A stretch of 64,000 nucleotides of DNA. Source: Nautilus pompilius. Taxonomy: Eukaryota; Mollusca; Cephalopoda; Nautilida; Nautilidae. The position numbers and the translations under genes were made by a program. The stretch is from assembly GCA_018389105.1 (NCBI GenBank), contig JACATO010000330.1:310001-374000 (forward strand), given 5' to 3'. Positions 1 through 12,300 of the stretch are shown one piece after another. The number at the start of each line of letters is the position of its first letter. Within the stretch, counting starts at the first letter, position 1. A model generated the notes under the pieces. It saw only the letters and a list, made by a program, of their open reading frames with translations, searched no databases and was not told the origin of the DNA.

Positions 1-158
1 AAAATTGCAAGACCTGCAGAAAGATGACTATCTAAACATTCTTTATCTAATGAAAAATATTTTCTCTCTCTGCTTTCTGTGAAAACAATTTATGCTTTAA
101 ATCATAAGATGAAAACTACACAAAATGGCATTTGGACAACTTTTTTTTTTTTTTTTAC
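1..158 (-). other. CBP intron, partial
   Basis: Intron after the last exon in view; it continues beyond the window edge. It begins (on the coding strand) with gtaaaa and a long A run. Nothing else is recognisable. Confidence 0.8.
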
Positions 159-362
159 CTGAGAATTATCTCCCTCCTCTCCAGCCTCACCAGCCTCCTC
201 AGCAGCAGCAGCTTCCGCCTCTTCCCTCTTTCGTTTTTCCTCTTCTTCTTGGTCCAGTTCCTTTATGCTTTCCTCAAGCACATTTGGCCAGAAATCCCCT
301 TCAAAATATGGCATGTCTGTTGCACTTGTGATATTGTTCTCAATGGCATCCTTTAGAATATC
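159..362 (-). CDS. CREBBP: CBP exon (window exon 21): HAT C-terminal part and start of autoregulatory loop
   Basis: 204 nt, 68 codons, phase 0. It encodes [40 protein letters not shown] and then [20 protein letters not shown] with an acidic end GEEGDNSQ. The [18 protein letters not shown] block matches p300. After it p300 has a Lys-rich autoacetylated loop; here the start of the loop is Glu/Ala-rich, and any Lys-rich part must be in the next exon outside the window. The acceptor is tattgcag and the donor is CAG|gtaaaa, followed by a run of A. Confidence 0.96.
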
Positions 363-3300
363 CTGCAATAGACAGACAGTCTTATCAGACAAATTCCAGA
401 AAGCAGCATACAAAGGCACAGATGTAGTCTCTCGCATGACCTACAATACTAAAGTCAAATGATGCAATTGCTTACATCATACTCCCATTTCTCAAATATT
501 CCACTAACTATTGCTGTTAAAGATTTAACAGATGGAATATCAGACTTTAACAACTAGTTTGTATAGAAATGCATGTGTTGAGATTAGTAAAAATTTCAAT
601 AAAAATCAATATTTTTCTTTTTTAAATCAGAAAATAAAAGTTGACTTTTTTGCTTTAAAAAATCCATCAATGTCCACGAAGTTAAACAAAACTATGTATT
701 AATAAACAAGGAAACACTTGCATACATACAGGTTATATACATTATAAAGTAGTACAAATTCATATTTTTCAGCCACTGGACCACATGCTTGCATGATAGA
801 CAGCAAACACTAACATCTTATATTCTTAAACACTTTTTTTAAAACAAACAAATGTGAATAGCCATTTTACATCCATCTTATATGTCCATCACAGCTATGT
901 TGTTGGGTCATTCATAGGGAAGCAACCCTGGTGGGTGGGGATGTCATGCCACAGCTGTCTACTAGTTTCTGCTGTCAATCCTGTCATGTGGGGCCCAACA
1001 CTTCCAACTCTGGTAGAGATAGCTCTACTAGAACTTCATTTTTTAGATGTAAGAGGAAACCCATAGTTTTCTGGTGGAGAAGAGAGAAGAAACTTCTGCC
1101 AGGAAAGAAGATATGTCCAACTGAGCCAGCCCCATCCCTGGCTCTCAACTAGCGGACTACCAGTGAACCTTGCCATCTATCAGTTACTTCTAAGACAATT
1201 TATAATATACCATGCTGTAGGAAAGAAACTTTAAAACAAAAACCTAGCAAAACACTTCAAGACGTACAATCATATTAAAATCTTAAAAACAGCCTCAAGA
1301 AGTTAATAAAATTTTAGAAAAATATTTTATATAAAGGCAAAGTTGGGAAATGGCTTTATGCTAAAGAATTCGCTAAAAATGATAACAAAAGCAGTGATTC
1401 TGTTGCTGGAGTAGATGTATAAAAGCTAATCTGGACATTTTCACATCAAATTTATATTTAAAATTTTTATAAACTTCATCAGTAAATTTCACACACAAAA
1501 TATCCATCTATATTTATTTCTTCCCCTCCAAGTCAAGGCAACTTCAAAACATTCAAGATTTAGTTTTGTTCAAACCAATACCCACCTTATAATCAATCAC
1601 AACACGCTCAATGATAGCTTTATCTAGCATCTTCTTGTACCATTCCTGTAGCCGCTTTGGTTTAGGTATTTTCTGCTCTGGAGGATGACAATGAAAGATG
1701 TAATCATCACCTTCACTTGGTGGGCATGCCCAAATATGGGCCATAGTGTAGCCTAGTCGTCTGACGTACTCCAGGTAGGCAATAAGAATTTCATGATAAA
1801 CAGCTGTCCTGAGATATCGTGGTTGAAAGAAATGAACACTATCTAAATATGATATATACACACGTCTGAAAAAAAAGAGAGAGAAAGAAATGCAAGCAAA
1901 TTAAGTAATAATCTAATGATATGGAACCAGCTGAAAAACACCCTACACTGCAGATAATGTTTAGCAAAAGAATGAAGTGGATAGAATTTTTTAGAGTTGG
2001 TAAACATTCTAAAAGATAAAAATTTTTAAAAAACTGAAATAGTTATGTAGTTTTTTTCTTTAATTTAAATTTCTGATAAGTGTAATTGCATGTAGAGTGA
2101 AAAACAATAAGGAAAAATCATCAACATTTCTAATTCCCTCAACATAAGCAGATGACACACCAATAACTTATTAGTTAAAACAACCAAGCTACCTAATTAA
2201 ATAACACCACCATCTAATTCAGCATTCCAATTATTCCAACAACTTATTGGGCAAATCTTTTCACAACCATCAGTTTGCAGATATTCAGTTAATCAACACT
2301 AAAAGGTACTTATTTACCAATCAAGCATCAGAAACTCTTTAGCCCATGCAGTAGCTAAAAGTTTCTATTATGGAAGACTGAGACATCTTTATAGAAAACA
2401 ATGCAAAATTTATAGTAGCAAAGAACAACAATTAGATCAAGATGGAAACTCATGTATATCTCAGGCCATCCCTCTTACTTTAAATTTTTCAAATTGTTTA
2501 ATATTAGAAACTCATTCATTTACCTTGTATTGGGATGAGCACACTGTGAACCATATTCTTGTACATGCATTCCAAAAAAGCAAACATCAACTCCATCGAT
2601 TTCTTCAAATGCAAACATAGCCTTTGCTCTATATGGAAAGTGAAAGGGCATTTCATCAAACCTGAAATAAATCACAATACAATTACCATACTGAAATAGA
2701 CACCACTTTTAAAAAAATTGCGTCCAATCAAAAACAAATGCTTCACATCCATCCCATTATAGTATTGATAAACTACTTAACATTAAAAAAAAATAAAAGC
2801 TTCATCAAAATTTTAAAAAACAGAAATCACCAAGGCTACAACCCAGCCATACAAATTGCTCTTTTTTAAATTTACTTATTAAAAATTAACTAACTAAACA
2901 ACATTATTGCATATTTTCATGGGAATAGCAAATCAAAAGAAAGTCAAATATGCTAGGAAATAATAGCAGCAGCTATCAGTGCAACAAATTAGTTCAGCAA
3001 CCTTTTATTCTAAAAATGATCATCATCCAGGACAGCATTCCAACAATAAAGAATCCAAAATGGCCTGATGGACCTCAAATATTTATCAAAAGCAAAATAA
3101 CAGCAAAAGGCTTATTTTACTTTTCACAAAATACAGAAACTGGTCAAAAGCAAAGCGAGTGACCATCTGTTTTCTACCAAACAACAGGCGAGGTACCCAG
3201 TCTTATTTCATATCTCATTAGTCCTACTCACCTTTGCTTCATTCCAGGTTTGACTTCAACAATCTTGTCTGAACTTGAAAGAACTCTAATAGTGACCTCT

Positions 3301-6300
3301 CCAGCACCAGCATCTTTCTTCTTTAAAAAATTATTTACACGATTCTCTAGATATATGCCAAGCTTAGTGTTGGGAAGTCCTGAAAACATAACAAAGATTG
3401 AAAATGACTTTAAAATAACATAACTTTCAACAATTAAATGAATTCCACACAACCAGAAACTTGCTCTTCAGTTCAGTCCATCCATTGAAAAACACAGATT
3501 ATGCACATATGTTCAAAGCATCTTTTAAACAACAGCAACATCTCAAGTATACTTACTTTTTGATGTGTATTTATTTTCTTTTTTCTTCATTCCTTTAGCT
3601 TTCAAGCAGTTATCGCAAACAAACCTTTAAAAAATAAACAAAAATGTCCTCCATTATAGCACATTTACAAGGAAAACTAAAAAAAAAAAATAAAAAAAAA
3701 TAAAAAATAAAAAAAAATAAAATAAAAAAAAGAAAGAAAATTTTGCTTGTGGCATGCACTTCGTTTTCTTCACATAACAAATGTAACACATTTACAACTA
3801 CATAAAAAAGAAATTTGAGAAATATCATCTATCAGGAAAAGAATTTGGTCTACTCTATTTTCCATTCTTTAATAAGCAAATAGTTGATTTTAAATGGACA
3901 AAACTCCCTACCTACATTTTTAAAAAGTCCAGTTCACTTTGACCAGATTTTCATTGGTGCTTAAATCAGTTTTTCAAATCAAGGTAAAAAAGATTAAATA
4001 TTAGATGATTTCTTTAGTTAAGAAATACACTTACAAATGGTTGCAAGGTACCACCCCACCAGCAAAACTGTGACCCTTTACATACCAGTATTTCCTGTGG
4101 GGGTGTGAAGAATGCTGGTCTACTTGAATGAGGCTGTGTCCTGATCCAATTCTGAATGACATTCAAGAACTTCAAAAAGATTCCTTTCTAAACCAAACAA
4201 CGCATTTTAAAACTCTGCAGTACTTTACCACATTCAAGCAGCAGCAGTGAACTGAATTTGCACATCCTAAATCCCAATGCAAATGGTACCCTACATCAGG
4301 GTATGTCTAGTACCGGTGGGGCCTGGGTTAGATTTCTGCCTAGTTCAATTGAGTACTGCTGCAGTTTCTTCTTGAATGTCTAGCCTCTGTGTGTGCATGT
4401 GAGTGGTGTGTTTTTCTGGGTACTCTGATGCCCTGTCAGCTCAAAATGAAAATGTTGGGTTGGGGTAGGGTGGGAATTTGTTAGCTTCTTTCCACTATTG
4501 TTAGCACCTACAATCCTCACTGCTCGGAGCTATTTCCATTAACACTTTTTGGGATTTCTTACATAAGAAAATTACACATTCAAAAGTTTGTAGCCATTAC
4601 CATCAATTAGAAAATAATAATAATAGTAATAATACAATTTCTGTTTTTTTTTTTTTTTAAGTGTTAGAAAGAACAAACAAATAAAAACTTACCCATTAGT
4701 CCAAATAGGCTCAAAGAATAACACGCAGATCTGATGGAGTTTTCGGCCACATTCCAAGCACTCAATAAATCTGGTTAAAAAAATTTCTATTTTTTAGAAT
4801 TAACTTTTGTTATAAATTAAAAAATTGTACAAATTCCATTTTTATAAAACTACTTCCCAACAAAATCAATGACAACTTTAAACATGATTAATAATACAAA
4901 GCAATTTTGTTTGTGTCATTTAGAATATGCAGCAGCTGCTGCAAACCTGAGCTATTACAAAGGAAATTTTTTTTTTGTTTCTACTAATTTTCTTGACTTC
5001 ATAACCAACAATTTATAAGAATTTCTCCATTTATTATGCAAAGTTAATTCAAGCTTTCATTATTACTGTCCAAAGCAACATTGTTACTGTGTCAAAAATA
5101 ATTTCATTCCAAAAATTAAAAACTATTGGTGCAAATACTGCAAATCTTCCATTTATTGGTAAATATTGAAACAGAATTAGTATACTTTGTCAAGCTAGAA
5201 AAGCATGTAACTGACAAATTTGCATAAAAAATCTTTTTCTTAAAAATGGAAGCATATATTTAAACAGTAAAACCCTAATCTGCATTTATAAAACAATGTA
5301 CAATTTGAACATGTACTATTTATACAAGGCACTAATAAATGATGGGGAAAAAAAATGTTCGCATTCACACACTTTGTGTACAGAGAACCCTCTGGGACTC
5401 AAACAGATTATTCCAGTTATATAACACAAGATAAGCACATAATTGCAAGCTATAAAGACAAGTTACAGGCTAGCAGATAGCCATGCCACAAACAGGAAGT
5501 TCATAGGCAAAAGCTAATGGACTTTGAAAAGGTGTGTGCATAGTTGGACAATGGGACATTGGTAGAAGCCAACAAAAAAAAAACAAACAAAAAAACTGCA
5601 AGACACTAAATATTTTGCTGTTGATTGTTAACAGGCTGATTGTCCAATTCAACAGAAGGCATAAGTCAACTGTGTGTGTACATTCTGGATGTCCAAAGCC
5701 AACAGAGCAAATACATCATGTTGTGAGCAGCAGCATGGAAACAAACACCAAACAGTTGGTTGGGTCAGATATCTAAAAGAACAATCAAATGTTTTGTCTA
5801 AAGCATGGTGGTAAAATGGAAGAATGGCAAGACCACTCTTCACCAAATACAATGTCACCACACCATCCCACCTTTTGGAACATTCCTTTTCTTCCATGAG
5901 TCCAGGCTTACACAGCAATATTTTAGGGGTGTGGTAACATCCAACATAAGAATTTTTAATGAACCATCTGCAAGCCAGGACAAAATATAACCAGCCATTT
6001 GTCATAGTGTGGGGTGAAATGTGGATTAACAAATGATTACAGCTGGTTGTCTGTGAAGATCTGATACATCAACATTCTCCAAGAGTCTGTTAGCTTCCTG
6101 TGTATGCCAATGATCATCTGTACAAAGAGGAAGTATTTACTTTTACGAAAGATGCAAAGAGGAGGAGAGTCGGGGCTTCAGAGCTAGCCGAATCAATAGA
6201 TGCCATTAAGCTATCCTTGACTAATGTGTGTGAAAGCGACCTTATAAATCCTGGAACTCCCTAAAAGTGTATGCCAGGAAGGGAATACAGTCCCATAAAC

Positions 6301-9300
6301 CAGAATTGCTGATCTCAGCCAGTTGACAATGCAGTGATACCTTATATAAGGTCAAAAGTTGTAACATAAAGTATTAACCCTTACTCAAGTTTTGCCAGCA
6401 GTATATATAGTTCTTTCAAATGTGGGTGTTGATTTACTTATGTCATGTCTCTGTATGTATCATATATAAAAGCTTAGAACTGACGTTTGGTTACTGTACT
6501 AAAGTTGTACTATTATTTGACATCACTAATACTTACGGTTCAAGATCTAACTGGTCGTTTTTCATCCTCACAAACTGATCCTTCTTTATCCGCCTGTATG
6601 AAGTAAAAACATGGGTTACTGCATTAACAAGCAATGAAAACAAACACACACTCAAGGATACACAGTAATTTTAACCCTTCGAATGCCACCACATGCTTTA
6701 TACACAGGCCTAGAGGCCTTCCCAAAGCACCTTCCTAAAACTTATTTCCAAAACATTTAAACCTTTCTGCGACTGTTTGGTTTTTGATTTTGTTTTTTCT
6801 GGAAACTGGTGTCAAGCAAGGGGCTCTGTGCACAATTGGTGACAAAGGGTTAAACCCACATTACACTTGTACCTTGCTAAAATGTATATGACACTTACGG
6901 CTCTAGAGATAACTGGTTGCTTTTCATCTTCACAATCAGATCTTTCTTTACTTGCCTGTATGAAATAAAAATAGTTGTCATGACATTCAAAGAGAGCAAA
7001 TAAACGACTGGAAAACAACTGTACTGTACTCAGGAACTAATTACCAAGTCTGTCGCTCTTTTCTGTTTGACATTATTGCCACATGTCAAATCTAGGTAAA
7101 AAAAAAAAGAAATGCGATGAACTTCCAAGACACGTGGAATCCAAATACTAATTAATGGATCTGTATTTCACAACTTTTTTTTTAAAAAAGTACACACACA
7201 CACACACACTTTGATTTAAGAGACAGCGAGACATGATCATCTGTAACATTAAATTCACCTCTTCTCCCCATTTATTTCCAAAGACAAACAATCGTTGTTG
7301 CCTGCAGAAATGAAGGTGACATCTCTGATTGCAGCTATTAACAAAATAGAAAACCACCAATTTGTTTTTTTTTTAAAAAAAAACTACCGTCATCTATGGG
7401 AGAGAAAAGTTTAAGCAAAAATAAAAGCCTATTTAAAGTGAAAAATTTGCTGTAAGAAAGTAAATAAATAGTTTGATTAATACAATGCTTTGGCCAGTCA
7501 GTCACTAAAGCAGCAATTTTATAACACTCACTATCGAAGGTGTTATGCACTGCTAAACAAACTGGCATTATTCAGAGAGCAGATATTATGTATAATTCTA
7601 GCTGTAATGTAAAAGGAGGTTTTTTTTTGTTTTTTTTTTTCATTTTGCAATGAAATATTTCTATTTAAGAAATAATCCTGAGCCATTCTTTAGTCTGTCA
7701 TTTAGAAGAAAGTCAGGTGTGTACACCATTTATAAAAAGCAGACAAGAGGTAGGTAGGTATCCACAGCTATGTAGTGAGGGTGATGTCCAATTTGAATGA
7801 ACAATGGTCAGAAGTTTAAAAACACCAAAACAGCCTTGAAAGCTAAGGGAAAAATTAAATAAAACTATTCAAACATAAGATGTTTCATCATAATACTGGG
7901 TTCATTACACTAGAAATAGTCAGGCTAGAAAACTGAATGCAGTTCCTATCAACATTTTCAGGGGTCTAGCTAGAAAAGAGCAGGATTTGGATTTTTTCTT
8001 CTTAGCTTCTTTTGTACTGTATTGTGGGAAAATCTCCAAGTATTCCATTAAAAAGAAATTTTTGGTGGATTAAATAACCAATCTGGCAGTCTGTTTCCTA
8101 AATACTAGGGAAAAAGTTTTTAAAATAAGATGAATGAATTACTGACATTTGCCAGCATAAATCAATTTTAAATTCAATGAAGCCTTACATAAGTTATGGT
8201 GGCTTCCTGCCTCCTCCTGGAGGCTAAGTAAACTAAGTCAGTCAGTTGGCATCATCTTTTGCCTGGTCTGCAATTTAAGGATATCTCTGACAGAAGTTCA
8301 GGTTTTCTACAGTGTTACAGAAATCATTGTAGAAGAAATAACTGCCATTATTATGCAGGAAAGTGGGTAATGCATCAATAGTCTTAACAAAAAGTAATTA
8401 TACCTGCCCATCTTAGCAGTGTTTAGTAGCAAAAGATCAATTTGCTACATAAAATTCTCACAGAAAAATAAGTGCCTCTATACTGATTCAGAATATCACA
8501 ATAAAAAGTAGATAAAAGCTGAAAGCTCATATAAAGAGCCTAAAGTGTGCCGGTCCATAATTTCCTGACTTCCGCAGAAAGGTTAGTTTTTTTTTAAAGA
8601 AAGAAAAAAGGACAGGTAAAGTACTTACGTGACAGGTTGAGACGGATCATCTGACAGTTCCACCTCTTCACCTTGAATATCTTGGAAACATTTTTCACAG
8701 TAAACATATCTGTCGGAGAGAAGGCCATATTTCCGTGAACTGCACAACCAGCCCATGAAAAATAAAAAAAGGGGAAGGGGGGAATGGAGATAAGCCACAA
8801 ACACACCAACATGCCACGAGAAGAAAATGCATACAAAAAAGTATTCTAACTAACATGCAAAGCAGCACCAAATAATATTCAGCCAAGCCAACAATATACA
8901 TGCTGCAAATCTATCAGCCACATTTCAACATAGCCCTGTAGTGAGTAGCAGCAGAATATTACATGTTTAAATGGTAAGTGATCTTTCTTGATCCTCATCA
9001 TCATCACTAAAATCTTACAGTCCATGTAGAATTTCCAGGCTCTATCAGCTTTTGTGGGTGGGTGGGTGGGGGTGGGAGAAATGACAGTTTATTACATACA
9101 CTAATTTTAGAAAGGAAAAAAAAAAACTGAAATTATATTTTAAAGAAGTTTGTTTGCCTTTCTTTTTTTCATTGTGTATTTAAATGAAGTCTATAAAGCC
9201 CTATATTTGTAATACTTCCTCGCTCGATATTAATTCATGGGCCCCCCCACCAGATATTACAGATTTTCTTTCTCTGTTAGCACTCTGTGACATCATATGT

Positions 9301-12300
9301 TCATGATTATCATTAGTAACCCAATTTTTTCTCCCAAAGTCAGTCAGGTCAGCAATCAGTATAGAAAAAACTAAACAGTTGCAAACGTAAGTATTTCAAC
9401 AATTTATGCACAGTTTCAACTTTAGGATACTAAAACTAATGAAGCAAGATATGATTAGAACAGAAATCATCAAAAGAATAATTTTTATATTATTTACAAT
9501 TTTAGATAGGTTTAACATCAACAACATGCAATGTCATCTTTGAAAATTTGAGGGGTTTAAAGCAGAGCATATAAGCTGGGGAAACCCTATTTGTAAACGT
9601 ACATCTACTGAGAGATTCCCGTGCACGTAGAGCATGCATGAAAAAGATGAATACATCAATGATAAAAAGTGAACAAAACTACACCCTCCCTCTCTCAATA
9701 CAATGAAATATTCAGCAACACAAACCTGAAAAAATTATTTTCATATCTAGTGAAAGTTTGTACATTCGTGCAGCAATTTTTTAAATAAAGAAAATATAGA
9801 TAATCTAATAATACAAGAAAAAAATTCCAAAGGACCTGAATTTTAGCGAGAGAAAAGGGAAAAAATGCAGCAGCATTCTTTGCTAAATAAAATAGAATAA
9901 AATTGATTTGCCTAAAGTAGATATAAAATGTTGAATTTCCTATTGTCTAATAATCTGCACAAACATATACAGTGAATTGGTCTTCACTATAACTGCCAGT
10001 ACATTACAGATAACACATACATCATTTGTTTGTTCACATAGTGCCCTTTTGTTACTGTTTCTTTCAGAAGCAATGCATACAATATTCTCAGATTGTAAAC
10101 AAATCTGGATGATACAAAAAAAAATTTTAATCCTACTTTAACAGTTGGTATATGGACCAGTGGTAACTAGTAAGTTTGCTATCAGAAATGCCTTTAACTT
10201 TTGTTTTTTTCTTTGATGTTCTATACAAAGTTAACCATAGAAAGCAACAGTGAAAATCAAACATCATAAAAATGCTGACAGTTCAGTTATCCAGAGCCAT
10301 CTGTTTATTCTACGAAGGATGAATATTCTCTTTCAACTGCCAGTGCAATCTATTCTTCATCTTTCGTGATATATCAGTGCACCAATGATCATCATTTAAG
10401 CTCAGATATTCATTGTTTTAATCATTTTCCATTCAAGATGGCCAAAACTTGTTGGGGCACGCCGACCACGTGGAAAGATGCTGGTCCACACCATCACTTC
10501 CTCTGGCTATTTATATTGCTTTGATTTCCCACATACTGGTGTTCATATCTGTTTAATAGAATCCGACACCGAATCCTTTCCTTCTGGTGGTCTGATGCAC
10601 CAAACAAACCCAGAATCGGGCAGGCAGATCTGACAACACCTGGATGAACATGACCAGGGAAGAAGTAAAAACTATTAGTTGTGAACATAATCATCGGTCT
10701 CCATTCTGTGCTATCCATTGAAGGTTATTGGAGGGAGAACAACAGATTTAGTGTCACAAGGATGTCAAAAGTAATGACAATGACAAAACTCAAGAAATTT
10801 AATCAGTATTGGTACCCATGACAACAGCCTGGCATCTGCCTATGACCATGCTGAAAGGGGCGTGTCTGTGATGTGGCCACTAGGAACCCTCAGACTAGGT
10901 ACTAGCCACATACAGAGATCAGCAGCAAAGGCTATGATAGCCTTCAAGAGCTGATGCCACGCGAAGCAGTGGCTCCCTGTCAAACTAATCAAGTGGAGTC
11001 TGAAGGCATTGGCAGCAACTGATGCACAGCATTTAGAGAGAAAAGACAGCATCAACCTCAGCAGGGGATGGGTGCATCTGTGGTGGAAAGCCATTCAAAA
11101 CACCTGTAGAGAAACCTTAATAACTACTTTGGCTGTCTAGAATTGTTGGAATAGTTGAGAGGAAAGGGGTTTCTTGCCTCTGCTGTTCATAAGATCGCCC
11201 ACTGACTTAAACAACAAACACCATCTGCAGCAAGGTGATATCAAGATGTGGAAAAGAGGATGATCTCTGACCATCAAGTGGCATGATAAACAAGATTTCA
11301 AACTGCTCAGTATCAAATGTAGCCCTAAGGAAGTCACCATACAAAGATACTAAAGTCCCCTGTCCATGAAACTGTACAAGCAGTTCATCAGTGTGGGTGG
11401 ACCTTGCAGATCATCACAGGTCATACCTTCTTCTGGGAGAAAAGTGTGTGAAGTATTGGTAGTAGTTGGCAAGGTTTGTGTCCAACATAGCCATTGTCAT
11501 TATTTTCATGCTGTACTCTGAATCCATCGAGGCCAGAAGCAGATCCAAATAAGCAGCAGCACTACATGGACGAAAACTTCTGGCTAGACATTGGAGAGGG
11601 TCAGAGAACCAACTTCTGCTCCAAAAATTGGGAGGCAACCAAGAGAAGTGATAGCCAGGTGCACTCAACAACAAAGACCACCACATCCTGGTAAAAACAG
11701 AAGAGAAAAAAGATCTGTGTGCTGTGTTCCCTTTGGGTTATGCAGTGGAGACCAAATTATGCTGCCAGCTCTGCCCCTTGCACAGGGTGGAATATTTTAC
11801 TCACTATGTGAATGGACAGTGACTGACCACTTCCAGGAAGTGAATGATTTTACTCTGCATTTTTCAATTTCTGCACTATAAATTAAAATTTTCCTTTCAT
11901 TTTCTGGACATATTCCCTTTTTATTTGGATTACTAAGTGTGCACTAAGCAATATGTATCATTTGAATATTTACGTATGCTGACGAGTTTATTTTAATGTC
12001 AAATTGAAACTTGTGCCAATAGTTTGGTCAGTATTTTGAAGATTCAAGATGACACTAATGGTTGTACATTTTAAACAGCCACCTTGAAAAATGTCTGAAT
12101 GTTTGTACATGTAAAATAATGTATTTCCTGGACAGAAAAGGGTTAAATAAATTATGGAGGAAAAATGCCCCAACTAGTATGACCAAAACAGTGACCAAGT
12201 ATCAACACTATAGGTCCCCTTGACACATTCTCTCCACCCATCGTCCAGCTTTGATTTTAAATGTAAGTTCATGTTTGAACAGAATTCTTCAATGAGGTAA

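Noticed and set aside
4030-4150. A possible extra exon between exons 16 and 17
   Set aside because: Exons 16 and 17 join directly in phase and reproduce the p300 PHD sequence without a gap.
5649-6032. 127-codon minus-strand open frame in the intron between exons 15b and 16
   Set aside because: No family likeness, and it would not join adjacent CBP exons in phase to anything resembling p300.
11494-11881. Overlapping small open frames on both strands
   Set aside because: They are fragments and shadows of the decayed piggyBac-like transposase, not separate genes.
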